Assembly: GCA_902792815.1 (NCBI GenBank) | Contig: CADBAY010000003.1 | Location: 62,001-126,000, forward strand | Direction: 5' to 3' | DNA from: an uncultured Bacteroidia bacterium | GTDB lineage: Bacteria > Bacteroidota > Bacteroidia > Bacteroidales > UBA932 | DNA: 64,000 nt | Shown here: piece by piece, positions 16,346 to 25,325 of the stretch | Position numbering within the stretch: the first letter of the stretch is position 1 | Layout of the letters: every line of letters starts with the position of its first letter | Position numbers and translations under genes: made by a program | The notes under the pieces: generated by a model | What the model saw: the letters and a program-made list of their open reading frames with translations, nothing else | The model's database searches: none | Told to the model about the DNA's origin: nothing

Positions 16346-16957
16346 ATGCCGACCGAAATCAATCTGCTCAGCTATATGGAACCCGGACGTCTCGAAGCCG
16401 GCTGCGACGAGGCGGGACGCGGGCCCCTGGCAGGTCCGGTATATGCCGCTGCGGTAATTTTGCCGCCCGGTTTTCATCACCCTTTGCTGAACGACTCCAA
16501 GCAGATGAGCCGCACGGCCCGCGAAACACTGCGCCCTATCATCGAAAAAGAAGCGCTCTCCTGGGCCGTGGTGGCGGTGGAGGCGGAAGAGATCGACCGT
16601 ATCAACATTCTCAAGGCCAGCATCACCGGCATGCAGAGGGCTGTACGCGCCCTGAAAGTCAGGCCGGATTTCCTGCTGATCGACGGCAACCGGTTCACGC
16701 CCTTCGACGGCTATGCTTATGCTACGGTTGTGCATGGCGATGCTACTTATGCAAGCATTGCCGCCGCGTCGGTTCTGGCCAAAACCTACCGTGACGAGCG
16801 TATGGCGGAGCTTTCGCGCCAATACCCCGGATACGGCTGGGAGCACAACGCAGGCTATCCCACTCCGGAGCATATCGATGCAATCAAGCGTCTGGGCTAC
16901 ACGCCGGAGCATCGCCGCAGCTTCCACCCCAAAGAATTGGAACCAACATTATTTTGA
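16346..16957 (+). CDS. rnhB: Ribonuclease HII
   Basis: RNase HII removes single ribonucleotides and RNA from RNA/DNA hybrids. The 203-residue protein has the metal-binding motif GCDEAGRGPLAGPV (D and E ligands), DSKQMS, LLIDGN, and the conserved SIAAASVLAKTYRD helix. The length is normal. I chose the ATG at 16346. Its stop overlaps the region just before the S46 peptidase start (ATG at 16960), so the two genes are probably cotranscribed. Confidence 0.96.
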   Translation: MPTEINLLSYMEPGRLEAGCDEAGRGPLAGPVYAAAVILPPGFHHPLLNDSKQMSRTARETLRPIIEKEALSWAVVAVEAEEIDRINILKASITGMQRAVRALKVRPDFLLIDGNRFTPFDGYAYATVVHGDATYASIAAASVLAKTYRDERMAELSRQYPGYGWEHNAGYPTPEHIDAIKRLGYTPEHRRSFHPKELEPTLF

Positions 16958-16959
16958 AT

Positions 16960-19065
16960 ATGAAAAGAATAGTTACAAGCATCTTGTGCGCCCTCTTGCT
17001 CATGCCCGCAGCATTGCGTGCCGACGAGGGAATGTGGCTTCTGCCGCTGCTCGAAAAAATGAACGCCGACGCCCTTCGCAACCTGGGCTCGCGTCTAACT
17101 CCCGAGCAAATCTACAGTGTCAACCATTCATCCATCAAGGACGCCATAGTCCAGTTTGGAGGCGGCTGCACCGGCGAGATAATCTCCGGCAGCGGCCTGC
17201 TGGTTACCAATCACCACTGCGGGTACGGCAGCATCCAGAGCCTGTCTTCTACCGAGCATAACTACCTCGAAGACGGCTACTGGGCCTCCAGCCGCGAAGA
17301 AGAGCTCCCGGTGCCCGGCCTTACGGTGCGTTTCCTGCAGAGCATGACCGACGTTACCGACACTCTGGCCGCCGGTGCTTCTCGCCAGGCGCTGATTGCC
17401 GCTGCCCAGAAGGAGAATCCTAACTGCCAGGTAAGGATCGTGAGCTTCTACAACGACAACGTCTATTACATGATAGTGTCCAAAATCTACCGCGACGTGC
17501 GTTTCGTCGGCGCTCCGCCCGCATCGTCCGGCAAGTTCGGCGGCGATACCGACAACTGGATGTGGCCCCGCCACACCTGCGACTTCTCCATGTTCCGTGT
17601 ATATGCCGGTCCCGACAACGAGCCTGCCGACTACTCTCCTGACAATGTGCCCATGGTGCCCCGCCAGTTCCTCGGCGTGTCGCTCAAGGGCGTAAAGGAA
17701 GGTGATTTTGCCATGATCATGGGCTATCCCGGCAGCACCCAGCGCTTCCAGACTTCCGCCCAGCTCGAGGAGATGCTGGAGGCCAACAACATACGTATCG
17801 CGGCACGCGGAGTTCGCCAGGACATTCTTTGGAAGGCAATGCGCGCAGACGAAAAAGTGGGCCTGCAGTACGCAAGCAAATATTCCGGATCGTCCAACGG
17901 CTGGAAGAAGTGGATAGGCGAGAGGGAAGCTTTCGAGGCGCTTGAAATCATCCCCCGCCAGAAGCAGAAAGAGAAGGAGCTTGAAGAGTGGATTGCATCC
18001 GACCCGGCTCGCTCCGAGGCCTGGGGCGGCGCCGTGGACAAGATTGCCAAGAGCGTTGCCGATACCAAGCTCCCCCTGGAGGCTGCGACCTTGTTGGGCG
18101 AGAGCATCGGGCGTATCGAACTGCTCAATTTTGCCGCCGCGATGGACCGTTCGTACTCTATGGCCAAAGCTGCCGCCGAAAAGAATCCCGATGTCAACCT
18201 GCAGGATGCAATCGACGCTGTGTTTGAGTATCTGGGCGATGCCTACAAAGACTACAACGAAGACGTGGACCGCAAGGTCGCCGCTGCGATGATCGACTTC
18301 TACAAGCAGAACCTCATCGGCAGTCCTATCATTCTGGGTGGCAAGGATATCCGTAAGATCGACACCAAGCGTTTGGTTGACAATATGTTCAAGAAGAGCG
18401 TATTCACCTCCGAGCAGAAGGCGCTCTCAAAGCCCATCACCGAAAAGCTGCTTGATGCCGATCCTGCAGTACGCCTCTACCGTGCTCTTATGGAGACGAT
18501 GATGCCTCTCCGCGGCCAGGTTACCGAAAGCCAGAAGCAGCTTGCCGATGCTACCAAGGCCTACGCCGCCAGCCTGCTGGAGTGGAAGAAGGGCGAGCCT
18601 TCCTATCCCGATGCCAACAGCACCTGCCGCCTTACCTACGGTACAGTCAAGAGCTACGAGCCCAAGGACGGAGTGCTCTATAAGTACTACACTACCCTCA
18701 AGGGCGTGATGGAAAAAGAAGATCCCGACAACTACGAGTTCCGTGTTCCCGAGCGCCTGAAAGAGATTTTCAACACCAAAGACTACGGTCAGTACGCCGA
18801 TGCGAACGGTGAGCTTGTGACCTGCTTCCTTACCAACCTCGACATTACCGGCGGTAATTCAGGAAGCCCCGTCATGGATGCCGACGGCAATCTTATCGGA
18901 CTTGCCTTCGACGGCAACTGGGAGGCCATGAGCAGCGACGTTATGTTCGAACCCAACCTCCAGAGGTGCATCTGCGTTGACATCCGTTACGTGCTTCTGA
19001 TGATGGATAAGTTCGGTGGAGCAGGTTACCTGCTGGACGAGATGAACATTGTTAAAAATGACTGA
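16960..19065 (+). CDS. S46 family dipeptidyl-peptidase (DPP7/DPP11 type)
   Basis: This exported serine peptidase releases dipeptides from the N-terminus of oligopeptides in the periplasm, feeding amino-acid fermentation. The 701-residue protein has a signal peptide (MKRIVTSILCALLLMPAALRA). The catalytic His lies in TNHHCGYG near residue 86, and the serine in GGNSGSPVMD near residue 630. The aspartate of the triad should lie in the large helical-insert region between. DPP7 prefers hydrophobic and DPP11 acidic P1 residues, and I cannot assign the specificity residue with confidence. It overlaps the following mrp gene by 8 bp. Confidence 0.93.
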   Translation: MKRIVTSILCALLLMPAALRADEGMWLLPLLEKMNADALRNLGSRLTPEQIYSVNHSSIKDAIVQFGGGCTGEIISGSGLLVTNHHCGYGSIQSLSSTEHNYLEDGYWASSREEELPVPGLTVRFLQSMTDVTDTLAAGASRQALIAAAQKENPNCQVRIVSFYNDNVYYMIVSKIYRDVRFVGAPPASSGKFGGDTDNWMWPRHTCDFSMFRVYAGPDNEPADYSPDNVPMVPRQFLGVSLKGVKEGDFAMIMGYPGSTQRFQTSAQLEEMLEANNIRIAARGVRQDILWKAMRADEKVGLQYASKYSGSSNGWKKWIGEREAFEALEIIPRQKQKEKELEEWIASDPARSEAWGGAVDKIAKSVADTKLPLEAATLLGESIGRIELLNFAAAMDRSYSMAKAAAEKNPDVNLQDAIDAVFEYLGDAYKDYNEDVDRKVAAAMIDFYKQNLIGSPIILGGKDIRKIDTKRLVDNMFKKSVFTSEQKALSKPITEKLLDADPAVRLYRALMETMMPLRGQVTESQKQLADATKAYAASLLEWKKGEPSYPDANSTCRLTYGTVKSYEPKDGVLYKYYTTLKGVMEKEDPDNYEFRVPERLKEIFNTKDYGQYADANGELVTCFLTNLDITGGNSGSPVMDADGNLIGLAFDGNWEAMSSDVMFEPNLQRCICVDIRYVLLMMDKFGGAGYLLDEMNIVKND

Positions 19066-20113
19066 GAAAGACATACTTAAGATACTTTCCGAAGTGCGCC
19101 ATCCAGCCCGCGGAGACCGCGATATAGTGGATCTGGGCATGGTGCACGGTGTAGAAACCAAGGGTGGCGGAGTGACCGTCACCCTGGGGTTCCCCAAGAG
19201 GCGGGACCCTCTTGCCGAGTACCTCATCGGGGCTGCCCGTGCGGCTCTTATCAGGGGCGGAATAAAAGATCCCAAAGTTGAGACCGTAGTGCTTGAAGAT
19301 GCGGCGCCCAAGAAAAAGGCACCGGACTTCGATACCGAGTGCCTGCGTAACGTGCGCCACATTATTGGTGTGGCCTCCGGAAAGGGCGGCGTGGGCAAAT
19401 CCACCGTGGCGGTTAACCTAGCCTGCGCCCTTGCGCGCCTTGGCTACAAGGTTGGTCTTGCCGATGCCGATGTGTACGGCCCTTCCGTGCCGCTTATGAC
19501 CGGCACCGAAGGCGCTCAGCCCATGGCCGAAGAAGTGGACGGTCGCGAGCTCATAATCCCCTTGGAGAAGTACGGAGTCAAGTGGATGAGTATCGGATAC
19601 TTCGCCGAGAGGGGACAGGCTCTTATCTGGCGCGGCCCCATGGCTTGCAATGCTCTTAAGCAGATGATCCTGCAGGTCAAGTGGGGAGTGCTCGATTTCT
19701 TGCTGATAGATATGCCTCCGGGCACCGGAGACATTCATATCAGCCTCCTTCAGGAAGTGCCCGTAGAGGGCGCAATTCTGGTCACCACACCCCAGGAGGT
19801 AGCGCTTACCGACGTCGAGAAGGGTGCGAACATGTTCCGTAACAAGGGTATCAACCGTCCGATCTTCGGGCTGGTGGAGAATATGGCATGGTTCACCCCG
19901 GCAGAGCATCCCGACGAGAAGTACTATATCTTCGGCCGTGACGGGGGTGCCCGTATGGCAGAAGACCTTGGTATAGAGCTGCTTGGACGAATCCCTCTGG
20001 TTCAGGGTATCCGTGAGAGCGGAGATGCTGGAGAGCCTGCCGCCCTGGGCACCAGGCCGGATGCTCAGGCGTTTATCGAGCTTGCTTCCAAGCTTGCCGC
20101 CAAACTCGGATAG
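19058..20113 (+). CDS. mrp: Mrp/NBP35-type P-loop ATPase, iron-sulfur cluster carrier
   Basis: Mrp/ApbC proteins bind ATP and transfer Fe-S clusters to apoproteins. The 351-residue protein has an N-terminal MIP18/DUF59 domain (about 1-85). A deviant Walker A follows (VASGKGGVGKST near residue 106), then DADVYGPSVP and LLIDMPPGTGD. The CxxC pair that binds the cluster in many homologs is absent at the expected place (MAWFTPAEHPDEKYYIFG), as in some Bacteroidota relatives, so cluster handling may differ. The start ATG at 19058 overlaps the peptidase stop, and ksgA follows 3 bp after the stop. Confidence 0.92.
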   Translation: MTEKDILKILSEVRHPARGDRDIVDLGMVHGVETKGGGVTVTLGFPKRRDPLAEYLIGAARAALIRGGIKDPKVETVVLEDAAPKKKAPDFDTECLRNVRHIIGVASGKGGVGKSTVAVNLACALARLGYKVGLADADVYGPSVPLMTGTEGAQPMAEEVDGRELIIPLEKYGVKWMSIGYFAERGQALIWRGPMACNALKQMILQVKWGVLDFLLIDMPPGTGDIHISLLQEVPVEGAILVTTPQEVALTDVEKGANMFRNKGINRPIFGLVENMAWFTPAEHPDEKYYIFGRDGGARMAEDLGIELLGRIPLVQGIRESGDAGEPAALGTRPDAQAFIELASKLAAKLG

Positions 20114-20116
20114 CAT

Positions 20117-21097
20117 ATGGAAGTTCGCGCCAAAAAGGCCCTGGGCCAGCATTTCCTCACCGACCAGTCGATAGCCCGTCGGATAGTCGACACCCTGTCG
20201 TCAGCAGACCCGCTCTCTGAGGACCGTAGCCGCCCGTGGCTGCCCCTTTGGGCAAGTGTCCCCCGGGGGACCACAGGGGGAAGAGTCGTTTCTATGAAAC
20301 GGGAGGGGCCCGCGCCGTCAGGCGTGGGAGGGATGAGCGTAGCGAAGTCCTCAGAGAGCGGGCCTGCTGACTACAGGCTCCGCGACGTTCTGGAAATCGG
20401 CCCGGGAATGGGAGTCCTGACGCAGTACCTGCTGGAGCGTGACGACATCGACCTGAAAGCGGTCGAACTGGACGGCGAATCCGTCGATTACCTTCTCACT
20501 CATTTCCCGGGCCTGCAAGGCCGCCTGCTGCAAGCCGACTTCCTGCGCCTCCCCCTGGAACGCATATTCCCCGGTCCTTTCAGGGTGATAGGCAACTTCC
20601 CGTACAATATATCCTCGCAAATATTCTTCAAGATACTCGACCACAAAGACCGCATCCCCGAAGTGGTAGGCATGGTCCAGAAAGAAGTGGCCGAACGCAT
20701 TGCCGAAAAACCGGGCAGCAAGACCTACGGCATACTGAGCGTCCTCCTTCAGGCCTGGTACGACATCGAATACTGCTTCACCGTGGGCTCCGGCGCCTTT
20801 TCTCCGCCTCCCAAAGTGCAGTCGGCCGTCATTCGCCTTACGCGCAACTCCCGCACCTCACTTGGCTGCGACGAAAAGTTGTTCAAGCAGGTTGTCAAGA
20901 CTGCTTTCAACCAACGCCGCAAGACTCTCCGCAATGCCCTCAAACCCCTGCTCCCTGACAGTCAAGCACTTACGCAACTTGACCTGGTAAAAAGCAACCA
21001 GGTCAAGTTGGATAACATGCTGGAACTCAGGGCGGAGCGGTTGAGCGTGGAAGACTTTGCGGCCCTTACCAATGCAATAGGGCAGATCACTCCTTGA
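20117..21097 (+). CDS. ksgA: 16S rRNA dimethyladenosine transferase with an in-frame repeat insertion
   Basis: KsgA dimethylates A1518/A1519 of 16S rRNA during 30S maturation. The protein has 326 residues, while the family is usually about 260-275. The start (KKALGQHFLTD), SAM motif (VLEIGPGMGVLTQ), catalytic NFPYNISSQI and C-terminal helices are all present. The extra length is a segment of about 54 residues (roughly 30-84) between VDTLSSAD and YRLRDVLEIGPG. It is encoded by a hairpin repeat at 20201-20370. Removing 162 bp between the short direct repeats at 20204 and 20366 restores a normal-length KsgA in frame. The insert precedes the first SAM-binding strand and may loop out. Function is probably kept, which is inference. 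The 3' end overlaps the convergent vWA gene by 11 bp. Confidence 0.93.
   Translation: MEVRAKKALGQHFLTDQSIARRIVDTLSSADPLSEDRSRPWLPLWASVPRGTTGGRVVSMKREGPAPSGVGGMSVAKSSESGPADYRLRDVLEIGPGMGVLTQYLLERDDIDLKAVELDGESVDYLLTHFPGLQGRLLQADFLRLPLERIFPGPFRVIGNFPYNISSQIFFKILDHKDRIPEVVGMVQKEVAERIAEKPGSKTYGILSVLLQAWYDIEYCFTVGSGAFSPPPKVQSAVIRLTRNSRTSLGCDEKLFKQVVKTAFNQRRKTLRNALKPLLPDSQALTQLDLVKSNQVKLDNMLELRAERLSVEDFAALTNAIGQITP
20201..20370. repeat. Nested-hairpin repeat, copy 2, inserted in frame inside ksgA
   Basis: A 24-bp inverted repeat (20201-20224 with 20347-20370, one mismatch) encloses further hairpins. They are GCCC/GGGC at 20242-20253, a perfect 14-bp palindrome at 20258-20271, CGTTTC/GAAACG at 20287-20301, and CCCGCGCC/GGCGTGGG at about 20308-20328. 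The core 20300-20346 matches the copy after aspS (CGGGAGGGGCCC ... GTGGGAGGG ... GAGCG.AGCGA). It has no stop codon in the ksgA frame and adds a multiple of three bases. Confidence 0.82.
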
Positions 21098-22607
21098 TAA
21101 GCTCGGAGGCTTTACCGATCAGCTCCACAAGGGCAGCGCGCAGACCCATAGGGTCGATGCTCTCGCCCGGGTTGCTGACGGGCTTAATCAGATCTGCCGC
21201 CATGCTCAGGCTCGCCGTACCTTTGTACTCAGAGTTTCTGAGGGTAAGGGCGTAAGCAGCCAGTCCGGCGGCAAAGTTGAACTCTTTTGACGGCTCGAAT
21301 CCGTCATAGGTAGGTATGCCAGTGTTGGCGCTCAGCAAGAAGCTGTCTTCGCCCAGACGCTTTTTGTATCTGACTTCGATTATAGCGGCATTCGCACCCA
21401 TCGTGTAGGTGTCGGAAGGAATGATCTCGTAAAGGGCGGTTATTGTTTGCCCCGCCCCAATCTCGCCGGCGTCTTTCTTGTCGTCGTTAAATTCTTCGGT
21501 GGCCATCAGGCGGTTCTCGTAGCCGATCAGACGGTAGCTGTCTACATTCTCGGTGAATTTCACCTGGCATTTGGTGTCGTTGGCGACGGAATAGAAGTGG
21601 GAACGCTCGTGAACGAACACCTTCATCATCTCATCTTCGCAGTCGATGTATGTGTAGGTGCCGTTGCCGTGGTTGGAGAGGTTCTCCATGCGGGAATCCT
21701 GGTAGTTGCCTGTACCGAAACCCATTATACTCAGGTAGATACCTTTGTCGAGGTAGCTCTCTACCATCTCTAAGAGCGCTTCGGTCGAACTTACGCCCAC
21801 GTTGAAATCGCCGTCGGTGCACATTATTATGCGGTTGTTGCCGCCTTCGATGTAATTCTTTTCGGCCTCCTCGTAGGCCATCTTCATAGCCTCTCCTCCG
21901 GCTGTAGAGCCGCTGGCTTTAAGGGAGTTGATGATTCTCTTGATCTTCTCGGCATCTTTTACAAAAGAGGAACCGAGTTCTTTGCTTACTTTGCCGGAGT
22001 AGGTGATTATGGCCACTTTGTCGGTTGCGCGCATATGGTCCAGCATATTGCACAGGCCGCTCTTGAGCAGGTCAATTCTGTCTGGTCCCGCCATGGAACC
22101 GGATGTGTCGATAAGGAAGATGTAGTTTGCCGTCGGCATGTCGGCAGCCTTTAACTCCTTGCCTTTCAGTCCTATACGCAAAAGTTTGTGGCCTTCCGCC
22201 CAAGGGCAGTCACCAATCTCGGCGTTGAGGGCGAGCGCATCGTCCCCCTGCGGAGAAGAATAATCGAAAGTAAAGTAGTTAAGAAACTCTTCCGTGCGTA
22301 TGGCGTCGGCGTCGGGGATGCGGCCGCTGGAAATACACCTTCGCATATATGCGTACGAGGCTCCGTCGGCGTCGATGGAAAAAGTTGAAAGCGGCTGCTC
22401 CGACACTTTGATGAAAGGATTCTCTATTATCTCATCAAACCTGTCGCCGCCACCTCCCGGAGCTATATCGGGAGCGCCGATGTTGTGGTTGGCCATGCCG
22501 CTGTCGGCAGGGAAAAAATCGGGACCCGGGAAGCCGTAATCTTTGCTGCACGATAAAGCAAATAACAGAATGGAGGAGCAAACAAAGAGAGTGAATATGT
22601 TTTTCAT
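21087..22607 (-). CDS. vWA domain lipoprotein (YfbK-like, DUF3520)
   Basis: This 506-residue outer-envelope lipoprotein has a signal peptide with lipobox LFALSC. An N-terminal vWF_A-associated segment (EEFLNYFTFDY) follows. A von Willebrand A domain comes next, with an intact MIDAS (DTSGSM near residue 168, then TAGGEAM and CTDGDFN). The C-terminal DUF3520 region is about 330-500. The domain order matches the E. coli YfbK family. MIDAS domains bind ligand proteins through a metal ion, but the partner here is unknown. It is convergent with ksgA (11-bp overlap) and is monocistronic as far as can be seen. Confidence 0.9.
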   Translation of the reverse strand: MKNIFTLFVCSSILLFALSCSKDYGFPGPDFFPADSGMANHNIGAPDIAPGGGGDRFDEIIENPFIKVSEQPLSTFSIDADGASYAYMRRCISSGRIPDADAIRTEEFLNYFTFDYSSPQGDDALALNAEIGDCPWAEGHKLLRIGLKGKELKAADMPTANYIFLIDTSGSMAGPDRIDLLKSGLCNMLDHMRATDKVAIITYSGKVSKELGSSFVKDAEKIKRIINSLKASGSTAGGEAMKMAYEEAEKNYIEGGNNRIIMCTDGDFNVGVSSTEALLEMVESYLDKGIYLSIMGFGTGNYQDSRMENLSNHGNGTYTYIDCEDEMMKVFVHERSHFYSVANDTKCQVKFTENVDSYRLIGYENRLMATEEFNDDKKDAGEIGAGQTITALYEIIPSDTYTMGANAAIIEVRYKKRLGEDSFLLSANTGIPTYDGFEPSKEFNFAAGLAAYALTLRNSEYKGTASLSMAADLIKPVSNPGESIDPMGLRAALVELIGKASELIKE

Positions 22608-22718
22608 AAATAATGAGTATTTTTACAAAGGAAATCCATCGGCCGGCGTTTTCTTGCATCGGCAATAAAAGTTTTTTTCAGGTGCAAGATTTTCACTCCC
22701 TGCGGATTTAAGATGCAG

Positions 22719-23417
22719 ATGAAAAAACTAGTTAGACATATTGCTCTGCTTCTACTGCTCTTTTCAGTTGCTACTGCTTGCAGTATGAAAGATTATGTCC
22801 CGGAGGATGTTTTTAATCCCGACGCCCCGGGGTCGTATTACGAATCTGCACCGCCCGAGCTCGACGTTACTTTTCTTGCTACCATTGCCAAAGATAGCAA
22901 GGGCATTGTATACCTTTTGTCAAACGGCCGAAAGATAGAGCCGTTGAGGCCTTTGAAATTCACCCGCCGCCAAAGGGTTATGGTCAAGGCCGACCTGTAC
23001 TACAGGGGCGAGAGTATATATGCCATGGTTGAATGGGTGGAACCGCTCGACGAGGGAGTTTTTACCCGTGATGCATCGGTATCGGGCAGCGACGGCCTGG
23101 ATGTGGAGTTGGATTCGAGTTTTACAGAGCTTGACGACGGTTATCTTACACTCTTCTACTCTTCCTGGTGGGGAGAGCACCCCGTACACCACGATTTTTA
23201 CCTGGTGAGCGGCCTAAAGGCAGACGACCCGTATTACCTTGAGCTGCGCCATAACGCTCACGGGGACGGAAAGTATTCGAAGGAAGACGGTATCATAAGC
23301 TTTGACATCAATTCGCTGCCGCCCACAGGAGACGGCACGGAAACCATACACATTAAGTGGAACACAATAGAAGGGAATGAAGTAATAGCATCCTTTGAGT
23401 TTAAAAGCAGGAAATAG
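22719..23417 (+). CDS. NigD-like lipoprotein
   Basis: The 232-residue protein has a lipoprotein signal (LLLFSVATACS) and a beta-rich body in two parts. The first is an OB-like N-terminal region (about 50-110, KFTRRQRVMVKADLYY). The second is a C-terminal immunoglobulin-like region (about 120-230, YLTLFYSSWW ... YYLELRHNAHGD). This matches the NigD family of Bacteroidales lipoproteins, named from a bacteriocin locus but of unknown function in general. It precedes and overlaps an ECF sigma gene (23 bp), so it may be part of that stress regulon. The ATG at 22713 is an alternative start two codons upstream. Confidence 0.8.
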   Translation: MKKLVRHIALLLLLFSVATACSMKDYVPEDVFNPDAPGSYYESAPPELDVTFLATIAKDSKGIVYLLSNGRKIEPLRPLKFTRRQRVMVKADLYYRGESIYAMVEWVEPLDEGVFTRDASVSGSDGLDVELDSSFTELDDGYLTLFYSSWWGEHPVHHDFYLVSGLKADDPYYLELRHNAHGDGKYSKEDGIISFDINSLPPTGDGTETIHIKWNTIEGNEVIASFEFKSRK

Positions 23418-23961
23418 CCTGAGCGAGAGGGAACTGGCGCGGCTTGTCGGAAACGGGGATCCCCGTGGCCAGAGGGAGTTGTATGAGCGTTACGCCCCTT
23501 ACCTGAGTGCTGTGGCTTCCCGCTACCTGGGCTCCGGAGACTCGGTGAAAGACCTCCTTCAGGATGTGTTCATAAAGGTTTTCGACCGCTTCGGGTCGTA
23601 CCGCTACAAGGGAGAGGGCTCGCTCAAGGCCTGGCTCTCGCGTATAGTTGTAAACGATGCGCTTCACGTCCTTCGCAAGAGCGACCGTCTCCTGCCTGTG
23701 GAGAACCTGCCGGAGCCGCCTGGCGACGAAGACCCGGACGTGGAGGATGTGCCGCTGAATGTGCTGCACGATATGATTGCCCGCCTGCCCGACGGGTACC
23801 GAACGGTGTTTAACCTGTATGTGTTCGAGCAGAAGAAGCATAAAGATATTGCCGCAATGCTCGGTATTAAGGAAAATTCATCAGCTTCCCAGCTGCTGCG
23901 CGCCAAGGCGCTGCTTGCAAAGGAGCTAAAAGAGTATAGAAAATTACACGCAAATGGCTGA
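23395..23961 (+). CDS. ECF sigma factor (locus 1)
   Basis: The 188-residue RpoE-type sigma factor has region 2 (DLLQDVFIKVFDRFGSYR, then LKAWLSRIVVNDALHVLR). Region 4 is near the C-terminus (LPDGYRTVFNLYVFE ... HKDIAAMLGI ... SASQLLRAKALL). The only start preserving the whole region-2 lead-in is a TTG at 23395, inside the end of the NigD-like gene, implying translational coupling. It overlaps the next gene by 8 bp. That gene encodes its probable anti-sigma factor, a membrane protein ending in a beta-barrel. A second, paralogous pair lies at 37886-39639. Confidence 0.88.
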   Translation: MSLKAGNSLSERELARLVGNGDPRGQRELYERYAPYLSAVASRYLGSGDSVKDLLQDVFIKVFDRFGSYRYKGEGSLKAWLSRIVVNDALHVLRKSDRLLPVENLPEPPGDEDPDVEDVPLNVLHDMIARLPDGYRTVFNLYVFEQKKHKDIAAMLGIKENSSASQLLRAKALLAKELKEYRKLHANG

Positions 23962-25213
23962 AAAATGGAATGACAAGCTGCGAAAGCAGTTATTTGATTA
24001 TACACAGGCTCCCCCAGAGGGAGTGTGGGATGCCGTCGAGGGACACCTTGCCCGGGGCCGCAGTGCCGCCGCCTTCCCCTGGTGGTGGGCTCTTGCCGGA
24101 GCCGCTGCAGCCCTTGTGGCGCTGCTGGTGGTGGTACGTCCTTCGTCAGAAAAGCAGTCCCCGGCAGTTGGCCCTGTGGTGGCCGAGCTTGCCGATACTG
24201 CCCTCGCTCCGCCTGCCAAGATCGATACTGTGGTTGTTAATCCCCTCACACCTGTCGATATTGCAGTGCCTGTCACCACTGCCGCGCCAGTCAACTCCGT
24301 TGCGCCGAGGCACCGTGACCTGTCGGACGTAGCTGTGGCGCAAGCCGTTGACCGGCAAGGTGCCGAGACGCCGGTAGCGGAAGATACAAGTTCGCAGGTG
24401 CAGAATCCTATAGTCGAAGATGATTTCAACCCCTCTCAAGAGGAGCCGGCAGAGGAAGAGAAGGCCCCCGAGAAGCCGGTACATATTCTCCCCCTGAAGC
24501 AATATCCTGCAGAGCGCCCTTTGCTTGCCGACGCTTCCGCCAACCGGGCTCATATCTCTCTGCTCACTTCCGGAGCTCTCGGCGCAGTACCTTCCAATAC
24601 TATTGCCGAATATGGAATGTCGGGCACCATGCGTATGGCCTCTTCTTCACGCAGCATGTCGCCGGTATCGGTGCTCAGCCGCAACAAGAGCACTGTAACT
24701 GATATCAAGCACAGGCTGGTCTATCGCGTCGGCATTATGGCAAACGTGCCTCTGAGCCGTCGCTGGAGCATAGAAACCGGCTTGCAGCTGAGCCGCCTGG
24801 CTTCTGATGTTTACTCTACTTCCGGCACTATGACTTCAAGCACCCACACCGACATGCATTACTTCGGCGTGCCTCTCATGGCGGTATATACCCCTTGGTC
24901 GGGCAGGCACCTGAGTGTGTATTTGTCGGCCGGACCTTCTGTTGAATACGGATTCAGAAGTTCGGGAAATATACGTGAAGTGATAGGAAACCTTGCTCCC
25001 GTGGTAAGGAACATCGACAAATATACCCCGGGCGATTTTATCTGGTCACTTGGTGCAAATGTGGGTGCCCAGTGGGCTTTCGGAAACTTCGGAGCACTGT
25101 TCGTACAGCCCGGAGTGTCATGGCACATCGCCGGCGAGAATTCCCCCGAATCCTATTACACCGCTAACCCCGTAGCTTTCAACCTCTCCGGCGGCTTCAG
25201 GATTCTGTTCTGA
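23954..25213 (+). CDS. Dual membrane-spanning anti-sigma/outer-membrane beta-barrel protein (locus 1)
   Basis: The 419-residue protein has a cytoplasmic N-terminus (residues 1-35, KWNDKLRKQLFDYTQAPPEGVWDAV) suited to bind the sigma factor encoded just upstream. One transmembrane helix follows (about 38-58, WWWALAGAAAALVALLVVV). A long Pro/Ala/acidic linker (60-185) could cross the periplasm. The C-terminal outer-membrane beta-barrel (about 230-419) ends in ...LSGGFRILF with a terminal aromatic residue. This architecture matches Dma, the dual membrane-spanning anti-sigma factors described in Bacteroides thetaiotaomicron. It would let outer-membrane events control an ECF sigma directly. The barrel may alternatively be viewed as an OMP_b-brl/PorT-like domain. 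Confidence 0.8.
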   Translation: MAEKWNDKLRKQLFDYTQAPPEGVWDAVEGHLARGRSAAAFPWWWALAGAAAALVALLVVVRPSSEKQSPAVGPVVAELADTALAPPAKIDTVVVNPLTPVDIAVPVTTAAPVNSVAPRHRDLSDVAVAQAVDRQGAETPVAEDTSSQVQNPIVEDDFNPSQEEPAEEEKAPEKPVHILPLKQYPAERPLLADASANRAHISLLTSGALGAVPSNTIAEYGMSGTMRMASSSRSMSPVSVLSRNKSTVTDIKHRLVYRVGIMANVPLSRRWSIETGLQLSRLASDVYSTSGTMTSSTHTDMHYFGVPLMAVYTPWSGRHLSVYLSAGPSVEYGFRSSGNIREVIGNLAPVVRNIDKYTPGDFIWSLGANVGAQWAFGNFGALFVQPGVSWHIAGENSPESYYTANPVAFNLSGGFRILF

Positions 25214-25276
25214 AGTCTGTCCTGCGGGTCATCGAAGCGTAGGCGGATTTGTCCAGCGGGCGGAGGCATATTATAA

Positions 25277-25314
25277 AAAACCGGGCGTTTACGACCGTAA
25301 ACGCCCGGTTTTAT
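25277..25314. terminator. Bidirectional terminator between convergent genes
   Basis: A 13-bp GC-rich stem (25281-25293 with 25296-25308) is extended by AAAA on the left and TTTT on the right. It therefore works for the anti-sigma gene (plus) and for the GLUG operon (minus). Confidence 0.88.
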
Positions 25315-25325
25315 CAGCAGAACGT

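Noticed and set aside
20117..21097. ksgA as a pseudogene
   Set aside because: The frame is open throughout and all methyltransferase motifs are intact despite the insertion.
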